Assembly: GCF_000143085.1 (NCBI RefSeq)
Contig: NC_014315.1
Span: 1,363,001 to 1,427,000 of the forward strand
Length of the DNA stretch: 64,000 bases
From: Nitrosococcus watsonii C-113
Lineage (GTDB): Bacteria; Pseudomonadota; Gammaproteobacteria; Nitrosococcales; Nitrosococcaceae
Direction: 5' to 3'
Shown: piece after piece, positions 27,322 to 36,905 of the stretch
Position numbering within the stretch: the first letter of the stretch is position 1
How the letters are laid out: every line of letters starts with the position of its first letter
Notes under the pieces: generated by a model
What the model saw: the letters and a program-made list of their open reading frames with translations, nothing else
The model's database searches: none
What the model was told of the DNA's origin: nothing
Program-made: the position numbers and the translations under genes

Positions 27322-30018
27322 ATGGCTGAGGAAAAAATAATAGCCAGCGCCGAACAGCAACGTCTCGCCGCTCAGCGCCAGGGCCAGGAGAATTGGTCCC
27401 TATGGGGCCCTTATTTATCCGAGCGAGCCTGGGGCACCGTGCGGGAGGATTATAGTCCGGGGGGTACCGCCTGGGAGTATTTTGACCACGATCAAGCCCG
27501 CTCCAGAGCTTATCGCTGGAGCGAAGACGGCATGGGCGGTATCTGCGATGAACAACAGCGGTTGTGTTTGGCCCTGGCTCTGTGGAATGGCCGTGATCCT
27601 ATCCTCAAGGAACGGGCCTTTGGTCTGACCGGCAATCAGGGGAACCATGGGGAGGATGTGAAGGAATATTATTTTTACTTGGATGGAACCCCGAGCCATA
27701 GTTGGCTGCATTATCTTTATAAATATCCCCAGGTTGAGTACCCTTACGCCCGAATTGTGGCGGAAAATGCTCGGCGAAGCCGGGAGCAGCCTACGTTAAA
27801 TCTGCTGGATATGGGCGTTTTTGATAATAGCCGTTACTGGGATGTGGCGGTCCAATATGCCAAGGTGACGCCGACGCAGATCCAGATGCGGATCATGGTC
27901 CACAATCGCGGTCCAGAGGAAGCCACCCTCCACCTCTTGCCCACGCTATGGTTCCGGAATACCTGGTCCTGGGGTGGAGAAGGGGAAAAACCCCACTTGC
28001 GGGGGATCTCGGCTCCGGCGGGCGCGGAGTGGGCGGTGCGAGCCGTTCATTCCACTTTGGGAAGTTATTTTCTCTATGGGCGGCAAGCTGCCCAGGGCCT
28101 CTACACGGAAAATGAAAGCCATGCCCAGCGTTTATGGGGTCAGCCCAATCCCTCGCCCTGGGTGAAGGATGCTTTTCACCGCTATGTGATCCAGGGGGAG
28201 GAAGCGGCGGTTAACGGAGCCGAGGAGGGGACGAAATTTGCCGCCTGGCATCAAGTGACAGTGGCGGGCGGGGGGCAAGCAAGCATGGAACTCATGCTCT
28301 CGTCCCAGCCCCTGGAAACTCCTTTTGCTGGGTTTTCTGAAAGGTTAACCCAACGGCAAGCCGAGGCGGATGATTTTTTTCGACAGTTACTGGCGGAGGG
28401 AACTGACGAGGACCAGCAGATTTTGCGCCAAGCCCTGGCGGGGATGATTTGGAACAAGCAATTTTTTCATTACGATGTAGCCCGCTGGCTGGACGGGGAC
28501 CAATTCCCGCCCCCGGCAAGCCGAAGGAAGGGACGTAACCGACGATGGCGGAATTTCAAGGCGGCTGCTGTGCTCTCAGTCCCCGATAGCTGGGAATTCC
28601 CCTGGTTTGCCGCTTGGGACCTTACCTTTCACTGCGGCGTACTGGCCTTGATGGATGTGGACTTCGCTAAACAGCAGATGGAGCTGCTATTGCGGGAAGA
28701 TTATTTACACCCTAATGGGCAGATTCCCGCCTATGAGTGGGCCTTTGGCGATGTGAATCCGCCCGTTCATGCCGCCGGTGCCCTCAAGGTTTTTCGGGCC
28801 GAGCGGGTCCAGCGGGGCCAAGGTGATTTGGGCTTCCTGCAGCGGGTGCTACACAAACTCCTGCTGTACTATGCTTGGTGGCTCAACCGTAAGGATAGTG
28901 AAGGAAATGGCTTGTTTGAGGGCGGTTTTTTGGGACTGGACAATATTTCAGTGTATGACCGCTCCCAGCCTCTGCCGACCGGCTACCGGCTGAAGCAGGC
29001 GGATGCCACGGGTTGGATGGCCATGTTTGCCTTGAATCTCACGGTCATGGCTTTGGAAATCACCACCGAAGATCCGGATTACGAAGATATCGCCATTCAA
29101 TGTTATGTTCAGTTTCTCTCGATTGCCAATGTGATCGGCGGCCATAGTGCCCATGGCCCCTCCCTATGGGATCCCAAGGATAACTTTTTCAAAGACCTTA
29201 TCCTGGAGCCAAACGGCCAGTACCGGCGCATTGATGTGTTTTCCTGGGTGGGACTGATTCCCCTTTTTGCCTGCGAAATCATTGATTCCCGGCTGCTTGC
29301 CAAGGCACCCCGCTTTCAGGCTTTGCTAGAGAAATATCCAGGGGGATTTTTTGATGGTCATACGATTTGTGCTTGCCCTACGCGAGTTAATGATCGGGGT
29401 GAGCATCTTTTATCCCTGGTGGATCACATCATGTTACCCGCCCTATTGCAGCGACTATTGAGCGAGGAGGAATTCCTGTCTCCTTATGGTATCCGCAGCG
29501 TAAGCCGGCTCCATGCCACCCAGCACGATCTGGGGATGTTGCCAGGGATTGGCGAGGCGCTTATTAAATATGAGCCTGGCGAGTCGCGATCACCGTTATT
29601 TGGCGGCAACTCCAACTGGCGGGGGCCGGTATGGATGCCCACCAATTATTACTTGCTCCAGGCCCTAGAGAAATTTCATCGTTATCTAGGGGATAATTTT
29701 AAAGTCCCTGCGCCATGCCTCGGGGGCCAGGAATTGACCCTGCAAGAGATTTCTCGCTTGCTGGCCGATCGCTTGGCGAATATCTTTCGCCGCTCGCCCC
29801 AGGGTGACCGGCCCCTCTTTCCGGCGGATAGTCCCTTCCAAAATGATCCCCACTGGCAGGATTTGCTGCTATTTTGCGAATATTTCCATGGCGAAACCGG
29901 GCAAGGTTTAGGGGCGGCCCATCAGACTGGCTGGAGCGGATTAGCCGCTAATTTAATCCTGCGCCATTACCGCAAGGACATTCCCTTGTTCTGGCGTAAA
30001 AAAGAAATGGAGCATTGA
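27322..30018 (+). CDS. GH63/MGH1-like glycoside hydrolase
   Basis: 898-residue protein of the large GH63-like (mannosyl-oligosaccharide glucosidase clan, yeast YMR196W-like) family. N-terminal motif GPYLSERAWGTVREDYS, central WNKQFFHYDVARWLDGD and C-terminal GNSNWRGPVWMP are recognisable. Family members are (alpha/alpha)6 alpha-glucosidases. The actual substrate, for example glycogen-derived oligosaccharides or a compatible-solute glucoside, is not determined. No signal peptide. It sits 13 bases after the debranching enzyme gene, so the two are very likely one operon. Confidence 0.82.
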   Translation: MAEEKIIASAEQQRLAAQRQGQENWSLWGPYLSERAWGTVREDYSPGGTAWEYFDHDQARSRAYRWSEDGMGGICDEQQRLCLALALWNGRDPILKERAFGLTGNQGNHGEDVKEYYFYLDGTPSHSWLHYLYKYPQVEYPYARIVAENARRSREQPTLNLLDMGVFDNSRYWDVAVQYAKVTPTQIQMRIMVHNRGPEEATLHLLPTLWFRNTWSWGGEGEKPHLRGISAPAGAEWAVRAVHSTLGSYFLYGRQAAQGLYTENESHAQRLWGQPNPSPWVKDAFHRYVIQGEEAAVNGAEEGTKFAAWHQVTVAGGGQASMELMLSSQPLETPFAGFSERLTQRQAEADDFFRQLLAEGTDEDQQILRQALAGMIWNKQFFHYDVARWLDGDQFPPPASRRKGRNRRWRNFKAAAVLSVPDSWEFPWFAAWDLTFHCGVLALMDVDFAKQQMELLLREDYLHPNGQIPAYEWAFGDVNPPVHAAGALKVFRAERVQRGQGDLGFLQRVLHKLLLYYAWWLNRKDSEGNGLFEGGFLGLDNISVYDRSQPLPTGYRLKQADATGWMAMFALNLTVMALEITTEDPDYEDIAIQCYVQFLSIANVIGGHSAHGPSLWDPKDNFFKDLILEPNGQYRRIDVFSWVGLIPLFACEIIDSRLLAKAPRFQALLEKYPGGFFDGHTICACPTRVNDRGEHLLSLVDHIMLPALLQRLLSEEEFLSPYGIRSVSRLHATQHDLGMLPGIGEALIKYEPGESRSPLFGGNSNWRGPVWMPTNYYLLQALEKFHRYLGDNFKVPAPCLGGQELTLQEISRLLADRLANIFRRSPQGDRPLFPADSPFQNDPHWQDLLLFCEYFHGETGQGLGAAHQTGWSGLAANLILRHYRKDIPLFWRKKEMEH

Positions 30019-30229
30019 GAAACGCTAAGGAGAAATGTCCCAGTATGGTGGAAAATGGTATGGGGAGAATTCGTATGCTGCGGTGTGCGCAAGCCAGAAA
30101 AATAGTACGAATAAACGGTTCTTGCGACCCGGAAAATACGGTTCCGGTAATCTCTATACCTTGTTTGGAGTATCATGCCTGCGATATGATGCCGCCCTAT
30201 GGGATCCCCCCTTGTTTAGGAGAAGACAA

Positions 30230-30697
30230 ATGAAATCAATTAAGCTGATCATCTTATTAGCCTGTTTTGGAAGCTTCGCTCTCTACGGGAATGCTTATGC
30301 CATAGATGGAAAATCCTACAATGGCAGTTATTGCACTCATTACTATGGCGCTCAGGCGGGAGATTTCAGTTATCAAGTAGATGGAATCAAAAATAATGCC
30401 AACGCTGGACGGTATATTTCCTGCCCTGTCCTGGTGGATCAGGTTGGCAATATTGAGGGTACTGATAAGGCAGTATTGTATTACACGGGGACAGGTATGG
30501 TTAGTTGTGTGCTCTATAGTCAGAATGCTGATGGTTCGACGCGCCAGTCTAGAACAGGTAGCCGTACTAATAGCGGTTGGCTCTCCATCCCGAATATCAC
30601 CAGTGATGATTATTGGGGTAGCTATTCGATGTACTGCTACCTTCCCCCCCAAGGTGTCTTGAATACTATCTGGATAGGTGAAAAGAATACTCAATAA
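30230..30697 (+). CDS. small secreted protein with four cysteines, unknown
   Basis: 155 residues beginning with a clear Sec signal peptide (about 1-24, ending NAYA). The mature part has four Cys, each in a Tyr/Ser-Cys context (SYCTHY, YISCPV, MVSCVLY, SMYCYLP), consistent with two disulfides, and is rich in Gly, Tyr and Ser like a beta-sandwich. AGGAG precedes ATG 30230 by eight bases; the open frame extends upstream to 30035 but without a better start. I do not recognise a named family. A perfect hairpin follows the gene. Confidence 0.7.
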   Translation: MKSIKLIILLACFGSFALYGNAYAIDGKSYNGSYCTHYYGAQAGDFSYQVDGIKNNANAGRYISCPVLVDQVGNIEGTDKAVLYYTGTGMVSCVLYSQNADGSTRQSRTGSRTNSGWLSIPNITSDDYWGSYSMYCYLPPQGVLNTIWIGEKNTQ

Positions 30698-30711
30698 TAA
30701 CTAGCCAAAGT

Positions 30712-30733
30712 TGCCCCAAAATCTATTGGGGCA
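30712..30733 (+). terminator. strong hairpin after the secreted-protein gene
   Basis: TGCCCCAA (30712-30719), loop AATCTA, TTGGGGCA (30726-30733): a perfect eight-base-pair stem 15 bases after the stop codon. A T-tract is lacking, so it may act as an mRNA-stabilising structure or a non-canonical terminator. Confidence 0.45.
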
Positions 30734-30798
30734 GGCAGGCAAGTATTAGGTGGTACATTTCCCATTATTAAGAGAGAGTTGAGATAGAGAAGAGCATC

Positions 30799-31587
30799 AT
30801 GAAGGCATCCCGCTTCCTGACCATTGCTATTGCTGGCGGACTTGCTACATTATCCATAATTGTTTATATCACTTTATTTAGTACTCCAGCCGATGTAACT
30901 TCGCTTCCGGGCAAAATAATGTTAACGGAGGAGAGTGTAAACAATGATTACGGCGGTGGGACTGCCCTCATGGCTTTGAAAAAAGATGTGGCTCGACTCA
31001 ACGCGGAATTAGCCGCTTTAAAGCAAACCAGCATTGATTCGAGCCGTTTGCAGCAAGAAATAGTGAAGCTAAAGGAAGAAGTTGTGGTTTTGCGGGGAGG
31101 AGTTGAAAGCCTTCCTGGTAAAGGTGAATACGGTAGTAATGCAGAGAATGAGGTGGATTCCCCCGCTTCGGCGCAGCTTACTGAGCAAGATATGGTCGCG
31201 GCTGCTGAGGAAGAGGATTATAAATACCGCAAGCGCATGGAAATGATGGAACGTGTTTTTTTATCAGAGAATATTGATCCTCAATGGTCAACTAAGACGA
31301 GCGGCCTGATTACCCAGTATTTAGAGAATGAAAACCAGGTAAAAGCTAACTTAGAGGATGTGGATTGTCGCGCAACTTTATGTCGCGTTGCTGTCAATCA
31401 TCAGGATGCTACCGTCGCTGAGGAATTTCAACTTCAGTTTCCCATGCAAATGGCTGAGGCGCTGCCTCAGATCAATTATCTCTATGAACAGCAAGCGGAT
31501 GGGAGTGTCCGCATGGTGATGTACTTAGCCCGAGATGGTTATGATTTACCCCAAGTAAAACATCTCGATCAAGAAAGAGTTCAATGA
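30799..31587 (+). CDS. membrane-anchored coiled-coil protein with C-terminal Cys-pair domain
   Basis: 262 residues: N-terminal membrane helix (about 9-28), linker, coiled coil (about 50-105), Ser/Glu-rich linker, helical region (about 130-180) and a C-terminal domain with the motif DVDCRATLCRV (Cys190 and Cys195). A C-x4-C pair of this sort recurs in uncharacterised proteobacterial envelope proteins and probably forms a disulfide in the periplasm. No function is known. It stands alone between hairpin-terminated neighbours. Confidence 0.65.
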   Translation: MKASRFLTIAIAGGLATLSIIVYITLFSTPADVTSLPGKIMLTEESVNNDYGGGTALMALKKDVARLNAELAALKQTSIDSSRLQQEIVKLKEEVVVLRGGVESLPGKGEYGSNAENEVDSPASAQLTEQDMVAAAEEEDYKYRKRMEMMERVFLSENIDPQWSTKTSGLITQYLENENQVKANLEDVDCRATLCRVAVNHQDATVAEEFQLQFPMQMAEALPQINYLYEQQADGSVRMVMYLARDGYDLPQVKHLDQERVQ

Positions 31588-31789
31588 CGGAAAGTTATTT
31601 CTAATAACACTTTCATAGTTATTCCGCTTATGCAGAGCGGTGGTGGGGATGGGTATTATAAGCTTGATAGACTTGAAGAAATCTTGAAAATCTGCCTCTC
31701 CTCATTAAAGCCAGCTTGGCATTTACTCCCCTTCTATTTCTATTGAGCCTATCTAAAGGGCACTGTGTAATTTATCTATAGTATTTGTA

Positions 31790-31840
31790 TTGACATGCCT
31801 ATTAATATGATAGAAAATCTAAAGAATAATCATTAGCAAT
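31790..31840 (+). promoter_or_regulatory. promoter with Fur-like box before the siderophore receptor
   Basis: A TTGACA hexamer at 31790-31795 is followed by AT-rich DNA. At 31821-31840 lies AAAGAATAATCATTAGCAAT; within it, AATAATCATTAGC agrees at 11 of 13 positions with the right two-thirds of the Fur consensus (GATAATCATTATC), the first hexamer being poor. Iron repression of the receptor operon is expected biologically. The -10 element is not clear. Confidence 0.45.
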
Positions 31841-31874
31841 TAAATCATTACTTTCTATATTTTTTAAAAGCAAG

Positions 31875-33965
31875 ATGCCCAAATCATTTCATTCCAATAA
31901 TAAGCGGCGTGTTTTACCCATCGTTAATTTTTTGCTTATGGGGGGGATTCTTCCAGGCAGTGCATTGGCACAGGACACTCCAGAGGAAAGCGTAGGACTG
32001 GAGCAGATGGTGGTTACGGCGACCCGTACTGAAACCCCCATTTCCCAACTGACTCGTTCAATAACGGTGGTGACCAACCAGGAGATCCAGCAACAAGCGG
32101 GCCTAGCCCGAAATTTGGGCGATGTCCTAGCGAAAACCGTGCCGGGCCTTGGTCCTAGCTCAGAGGCACTGTCCTCTTTTAGTCAGACATTGCGGGGCCG
32201 TGATTTCCTGGTGTTGATTGATGGTATTCCCCAGTCTACCCCCTTGCGATCATCCAGCCGGGATCTCAACACCATTGACGTGGACGCGATAGAACGCATC
32301 GAAGTGATACGGGGAGGGACCGCAGCCTATGGCTTTGGCGCGGCTGGGGGGCTTATCAATATCATTACCAAGAAGCCCGCTAAAGAGGCTCTGGCGGGCT
32401 ATTCTCAAGCTAGCGTCCGCGTTTCAACCGAGCACCTGGATGATTCCGCCGCTTGGCAAACCACCCAGCGCGTTTCCGGCACCAAGGATAATATTGATTA
32501 CTTGGCTTCCGGAACCTTTATTCAGCGCAATGGCTACTTCGATGCTGATGGTGATCGCATTCCTCCCGATCCCCTCGGCAACCAGGGTGGACTAGCGGAT
32601 ACTAATGAATACAATATATTAGGTAAATTCGGCTTCAATTTCGATCAAGATCGCCAGCGTTTGCAGTTTCTTGTTAACCATTTCAATATCAAGCAAGACA
32701 CGGATTTTACCTTCGCCTTCGGCGATCCGAATCAGGGTATTAAAACACCCGCTGTGCCAGGCAGTTTCAACGCTGCTGATCCCGGTACTACCAATACCCT
32801 TGCTAGCATGCACTACATTAACCGTGACTTGCTGGGTAGCCACGTTAAGCTCAATGCTTACTATGGGGATTTGACTGCGCGTTTTTCCAAATTTCCTGGT
32901 TTTGCCCAGACTGAAATTCAGTCACAAAAATATGGCACCCGCTTGACCATTGATACGCCCCTGGCTGTGCGGGATTATGATTTTAGCCTCATTTGGGGGA
33001 TCGACTTTCTGCGGGATGAGACCGTGCAGGCGGGCATAGATGGTCCCACGGTGGTTCCGAATATGCAGGAAAATGCTCTCGCGGGCTTTCTGGAATTGGA
33101 ATTGCCGTTGAGCGACCTTGGCCTGCTGCGAGGGGGTTTTCGATATGAACATATTTCAGTGGATATTGACGATATAGTCAATCGGGGTGGCACGCTTGTG
33201 CGGGGTGATACCCTAAATTACGGCAAACCCCTTTTCAATGCCAGCGCCGTATTTTATCTGACTGATGAAATTGAGGCATTTGGGAGTTTTTCCCAGAGCT
33301 TTTCGGTGGCGGATATTGGTCGCGCTATCCGGGATGCGAACTCATCCATTACTAGCGCTGGCCAACTTGAATCCAATGCACAGAAGGTCAACAGTTACGA
33401 AATCGGCTTGCGGGGCGGCAGAGGCCCGCTACAAGCTTCCGCTGCCGGTTTCTACAGCACCTCCAATAACGGGACGACTTTTAACCGGGATCTGAGTATC
33501 GTGAAACAGCCTGAGCGCATCTGGGGCGCTGAGGGCACTCTGGCTTACCGCTTCAACTCCCAGTGGAATACCGGTGGCACTGTTACCTGGGTAGCCGGTG
33601 AAGTGGATCTCAATGATGATGACGACTATGAAGAAGATTTACCCAACACGCGCGTTCCACCGGTGAAATTGACTGGTTTCCTGGAATATAGCCCCTGGTC
33701 CTGGTGGGATAACCGAATGCAGGTGCTGTATGTGGGTGATCGAAGCCCGGATTCGACTCAATTCGGCGGCGGTGAGGTGGATGACTACACCATCGTTGAT
33801 TTGATCAGCCGCTTTAAAGTGGGGCCAGGTTATTTGGGCGTGGCGGTGAAAAACTTGCTCAATAACGATTATTTCCCCCTTGTTAGTCAAGCTGGCCGTT
33901 TACCCTATGCTTTCTCTACAGGTCCAGGCCGCACCGTCCGCATCAGCTATGCGCTGAATTGGTAG
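31875..33965 (+). CDS. iutA: TonB-dependent siderophore receptor, IutA/ferric-aerobactin type
   Basis: 696-residue outer-membrane receptor: signal peptide (about 1-32), TonB-box-like segment EQMVVTATRTETP, plug domain with LRGRDFLVLIDGIP and IERIEVIRGGTAAYGFGAAGGLINIITKKP (shown here only as a landmark), then a 22-strand barrel ending in YALNW with a terminal aromatic residue. Plug and late barrel segments (DLSIVKQPERIWGAEG) resemble ferric-aerobactin receptors IutA/RhtA, agreeing with the aerobactin-type genes downstream. It probably heads an iron-regulated set with the PepSY protein 24 bases later. Confidence 0.85.
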   Translation: MPKSFHSNNKRRVLPIVNFLLMGGILPGSALAQDTPEESVGLEQMVVTATRTETPISQLTRSITVVTNQEIQQQAGLARNLGDVLAKTVPGLGPSSEALSSFSQTLRGRDFLVLIDGIPQSTPLRSSSRDLNTIDVDAIERIEVIRGGTAAYGFGAAGGLINIITKKPAKEALAGYSQASVRVSTEHLDDSAAWQTTQRVSGTKDNIDYLASGTFIQRNGYFDADGDRIPPDPLGNQGGLADTNEYNILGKFGFNFDQDRQRLQFLVNHFNIKQDTDFTFAFGDPNQGIKTPAVPGSFNAADPGTTNTLASMHYINRDLLGSHVKLNAYYGDLTARFSKFPGFAQTEIQSQKYGTRLTIDTPLAVRDYDFSLIWGIDFLRDETVQAGIDGPTVVPNMQENALAGFLELELPLSDLGLLRGGFRYEHISVDIDDIVNRGGTLVRGDTLNYGKPLFNASAVFYLTDEIEAFGSFSQSFSVADIGRAIRDANSSITSAGQLESNAQKVNSYEIGLRGGRGPLQASAAGFYSTSNNGTTFNRDLSIVKQPERIWGAEGTLAYRFNSQWNTGGTVTWVAGEVDLNDDDDYEEDLPNTRVPPVKLTGFLEYSPWSWWDNRMQVLYVGDRSPDSTQFGGGEVDDYTIVDLISRFKVGPGYLGVAVKNLLNNDYFPLVSQAGRLPYAFSTGPGRTVRISYALNW

Positions 33966-33989
33966 AAAAACACACGTTTATTTACGGAC

Positions 33990-35102
33990 ATGTCTCGTTT
34001 GCTGCAGAAAACGCATCTCTGGATTGGGTTGATGGCTGGAGCATTATTTTGTATTTCCGGACTCTCCGGCAGCGTGCTGGTATTCGATGATGAACTCGAT
34101 GCTTATTTTAATTCGGAACTTTGGCAAGTCGAACCCCAACCTGGCCCCATTCGGCTGAATGAAGCAACCACTAAGATTCGGTCTGCGTTTCCAAGTTCTG
34201 TTTTGCTGTATGTACGTTTGCCCCGCGAGCCCAATCACAGCATCGAATACTGGGTAAAGGACGAGGCGCTGCAGCGGGTTTATATTGATCCTTGGCGTTT
34301 GGATATTCTCGGCGTTCGAGGAGAGCATGCCGGGCTGCTGGGATTTCTACATGATCTGCATGTGCATTTATTAGCAGGAGCACAAGGTCTACTCGCTAAT
34401 GGCATACTGGGCCTGATCCTGCTGTTGATGGTTGTAACCGGGCTGTGGCTTGCCTGGCCTGGCTGGCGGCGGTTATTGAAGACCTTGCGCCTACCTCGCA
34501 CGGAGGCGCGGGTAGTCCGCTGGTTTGCGCTCCATCGTTCGGTGGGTCTAATTTCATTATTGCTACTTTTTAGCAGCGCTCTAACGGGCGCGGCCATGGT
34601 TTTTCATGAACAGGCCAATGCCGCACTGATTGCTCTGTTGGGTGGTCCGGGTTTGCCGGAGCCGCCGCACATTGAATCTTCCCCTTTGCAGTCCCTATCG
34701 AAATCGCCAGCCGAGCTACTTAACATAGCGGAAGCGGCCATGGGGGATGAAAGGGCTACCTGGCTCCAGTTTCCGGTACAGCCGTCAGTCCCTTTTATTG
34801 TCAGGCTAAGGCATCCAGATAATCCGCACCCGAATGGTACCAGCTACGTGGCCTTGGATGCCGCCACTGGTGAAGTACTCATGGCCCACGATGAGGCACG
34901 CGGTGGTCCTGGCCAGCAGCTAGCAGATCTCAAGTATCCTCTGCATATTGGGACTGCTCTGGGCTTGCCGGGCCGTTTAGTCGTGTTGGTGGCAGGCATG
35001 GTGCCGACATTGCTGTTTGTTACCGGGGTCTATACCTGGTGGCGGAAGGGGCGGAGGCGTCGGGCCCGGTTAGACAAGTTACCCTCGCCATCAAGCTTTT
35101 AA
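33990..35102 (+). CDS. PepSY-domain membrane protein, probable siderophore-iron reductase
   Basis: 370-residue inner-membrane protein with four membrane helices (about 10-33, 135-158, 185-208, 325-348) and PepSY domains between them. His residues in FLHDLHVHL and ALHRSVG sit at helix ends and resemble the haem-coordinating pattern of FoxB/FsrB-type reductases that release iron from ferric siderophores in the periplasm. Placement directly after an IutA-like receptor supports this. The reductase activity is inferred from family and context. Confidence 0.82.
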   Translation: MSRLLQKTHLWIGLMAGALFCISGLSGSVLVFDDELDAYFNSELWQVEPQPGPIRLNEATTKIRSAFPSSVLLYVRLPREPNHSIEYWVKDEALQRVYIDPWRLDILGVRGEHAGLLGFLHDLHVHLLAGAQGLLANGILGLILLLMVVTGLWLAWPGWRRLLKTLRLPRTEARVVRWFALHRSVGLISLLLLFSSALTGAAMVFHEQANAALIALLGGPGLPEPPHIESSPLQSLSKSPAELLNIAEAAMGDERATWLQFPVQPSVPFIVRLRHPDNPHPNGTSYVALDAATGEVLMAHDEARGGPGQQLADLKYPLHIGTALGLPGRLVVLVAGMVPTLLFVTGVYTWWRKGRRRRARLDKLPSPSSF

Positions 35103-35129
35103 ACTGCTTGCTTCCATAGACTATTTCTA

Positions 35130-36905
35130 ATGGCCCAGCAAAAAGAACCTTCGGATCTGAGAAGGGCGTTTGAGGTTTGTAAGGGCTCTTTTTTTTCGGT
35201 GGGCTTTTTCAGCCTATTCATTAACCTGCTCATGCTGGTGCCGCCCCTTTACATGCTGCAGGTCTATGACCGCGTCATTATTACCCGCAGCGAAGAGACT
35301 TTGCTAGTACTGACTCTGGTGGTGATCTTCCTGTTTTCTATTCTGGGTGGACTGGAGTTAGTGCGTTCACGAATTCTCATTCGTATGGGTAATCGTCTCG
35401 ATACCTTAATCAGCGGGCGCCTCTATCGTGCCATGTTCCAGCGTAGCGTATTGAGCCAGGGGCGGCAGACGGCGCAACCACTTAGCGATTTGACCCAGCT
35501 CCGCCAGTTTCTGAGCGGCAATGGGCTGTTCGCCTTTTTCGATGCTCCCTGGGCGCCTATCTACCTGGGAATACTTTACCTTTTCCATCCTTGGCTGGGA
35601 TACTTTGCTACTGGCGCGGCTGTTATTTTGTTGTCCTTGGCCATCATCAACGAAAAGGCCACCAAGGCGTTGTTGGCCTCGGCCAATAGGGACCATATCA
35701 AGGCCCAGGAGCTAGCCAGCAGTAATCTGCGGAATGCAGAGGTGCTCCATGCCATGGGTATGTTGCCGGGTCTTATGGGGCGCTGGGCTGGCAAGCATCA
35801 TACCTTTTTGGCCCAGCAGTCCCAAGCCAGTGATCGGGCTGGCACACTGACTAATCTCTCCAAGATACTGCGGCTGCTGTTTCAGTCGCTGATTCTCGGC
35901 TTGGGCGCCTGGCTGGTGCTTCAAGGTAGCCTAACCCCCGGGATGATGATTGCCGGTTCGATCCTCATGGGCCGCGCCTTGGCGCCCATTGATCAGATGA
36001 TGGCCAGTTGGCGGAGCTTTGCTAACTGGCGCGGCGCTTATCAACGTCTCCATGATCTTTTTGAGCAGACGCCAAAAGAATCCCGTCCCATGTCGTTGCC
36101 AGCGCCCCAGGGGGAGATCGCATTGGAAAATGTAACAGCTGCGCCGCCTGGTGTTCCCATGGCGACTCTCCGTAGCCTTAATTTTACAGTGGCCAAGGGG
36201 GAGCATATCGGCATCATTGGACCTAGTGCCTCTGGCAAGTCGACCTTGGCCCGGGTACTGCTGGGAATCTGGCCAGCGCAGGTTGGCAAGGTGCGTCTCG
36301 ATGGGGCTGACATTGCCCAGTGGAGCCGGGATGAAGTGGGCCCTTTTATCGGCTACTTGCCCCAGGATATCGAGCTATTCGACGGCACTATCAGTGAGAA
36401 TATTGCCCGTTTCGGTGATATTGACTCGAGCAAGGTGGTGGCCGCGGCTAAAAAGGCTGGCATACATACCATGATCCTTAAATTGCCTAATGGCTATGAT
36501 ACCTATATCAGTGCTTCTGGCGGGGCGCTTTCCGGGGGGCAGCGTCAGCGCGTGGGTTTGGCGCGAGCGCTTTATGGCGATCCTGTTCTGGTCGTTCTTG
36601 ATGAACCCAACTCAAACCTTGATGATACTGGCGAGCGCGCCCTAGGGCAGGCGCTCATGCAGCTTAAGGCCGAAGGGGTTACGTTATTTGTGATCAGCCA
36701 TCGTCAAAGTATCCTTAGACAGGCGGATAAGCTGCTCATGCTCAGGGAGGGACAGCTCAGTATGTTGGGTCCTCGTGATCGGGTGCTAGCCCAGCTTGCC
36801 AAGACTAATCTGGCGAAGGGTGGAAAGCCGGCGGTCAGCCGTCTAGCAGCCATCCAGGGCAGGGGCATAAGTAGTATGGATTCGCCGCCTCGGGAACAAG
36901 ATTAA
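35130..36905 (+). CDS. type I secretion ABC transporter (PrtD/HasD-like)
   Basis: 591-residue exporter half-transporter: about six membrane helices (20-320) followed by an ATPase domain with Walker A GPSASGKST, signature LSGGQRQRVGLARAL and Walker B VLVVLDEP. It lacks the N-terminal C39-like domain of HlyB-type exporters and matches the shorter PrtD/HasD group that exports RTX proteins and hemophores. The HlyD-family adaptor gene begins at the base after its stop codon, and an RTX protein gene follows. Confidence 0.9.
   Translation: MAQQKEPSDLRRAFEVCKGSFFSVGFFSLFINLLMLVPPLYMLQVYDRVIITRSEETLLVLTLVVIFLFSILGGLELVRSRILIRMGNRLDTLISGRLYRAMFQRSVLSQGRQTAQPLSDLTQLRQFLSGNGLFAFFDAPWAPIYLGILYLFHPWLGYFATGAAVILLSLAIINEKATKALLASANRDHIKAQELASSNLRNAEVLHAMGMLPGLMGRWAGKHHTFLAQQSQASDRAGTLTNLSKILRLLFQSLILGLGAWLVLQGSLTPGMMIAGSILMGRALAPIDQMMASWRSFANWRGAYQRLHDLFEQTPKESRPMSLPAPQGEIALENVTAAPPGVPMATLRSLNFTVAKGEHIGIIGPSASGKSTLARVLLGIWPAQVGKVRLDGADIAQWSRDEVGPFIGYLPQDIELFDGTISENIARFGDIDSSKVVAAAKKAGIHTMILKLPNGYDTYISASGGALSGGQRQRVGLARALYGDPVLVVLDEPNSNLDDTGERALGQALMQLKAEGVTLFVISHRQSILRQADKLLMLREGQLSMLGPRDRVLAQLAKTNLAKGGKPAVSRLAAIQGRGISSMDSPPREQD

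Noticed and set aside
30015-30233. 72-codon plus-strand frame between the GH63-like and secreted-protein genes
   Set aside because: No RBS or domain, overlaps the promoter region of the secreted-protein gene; likely chance.
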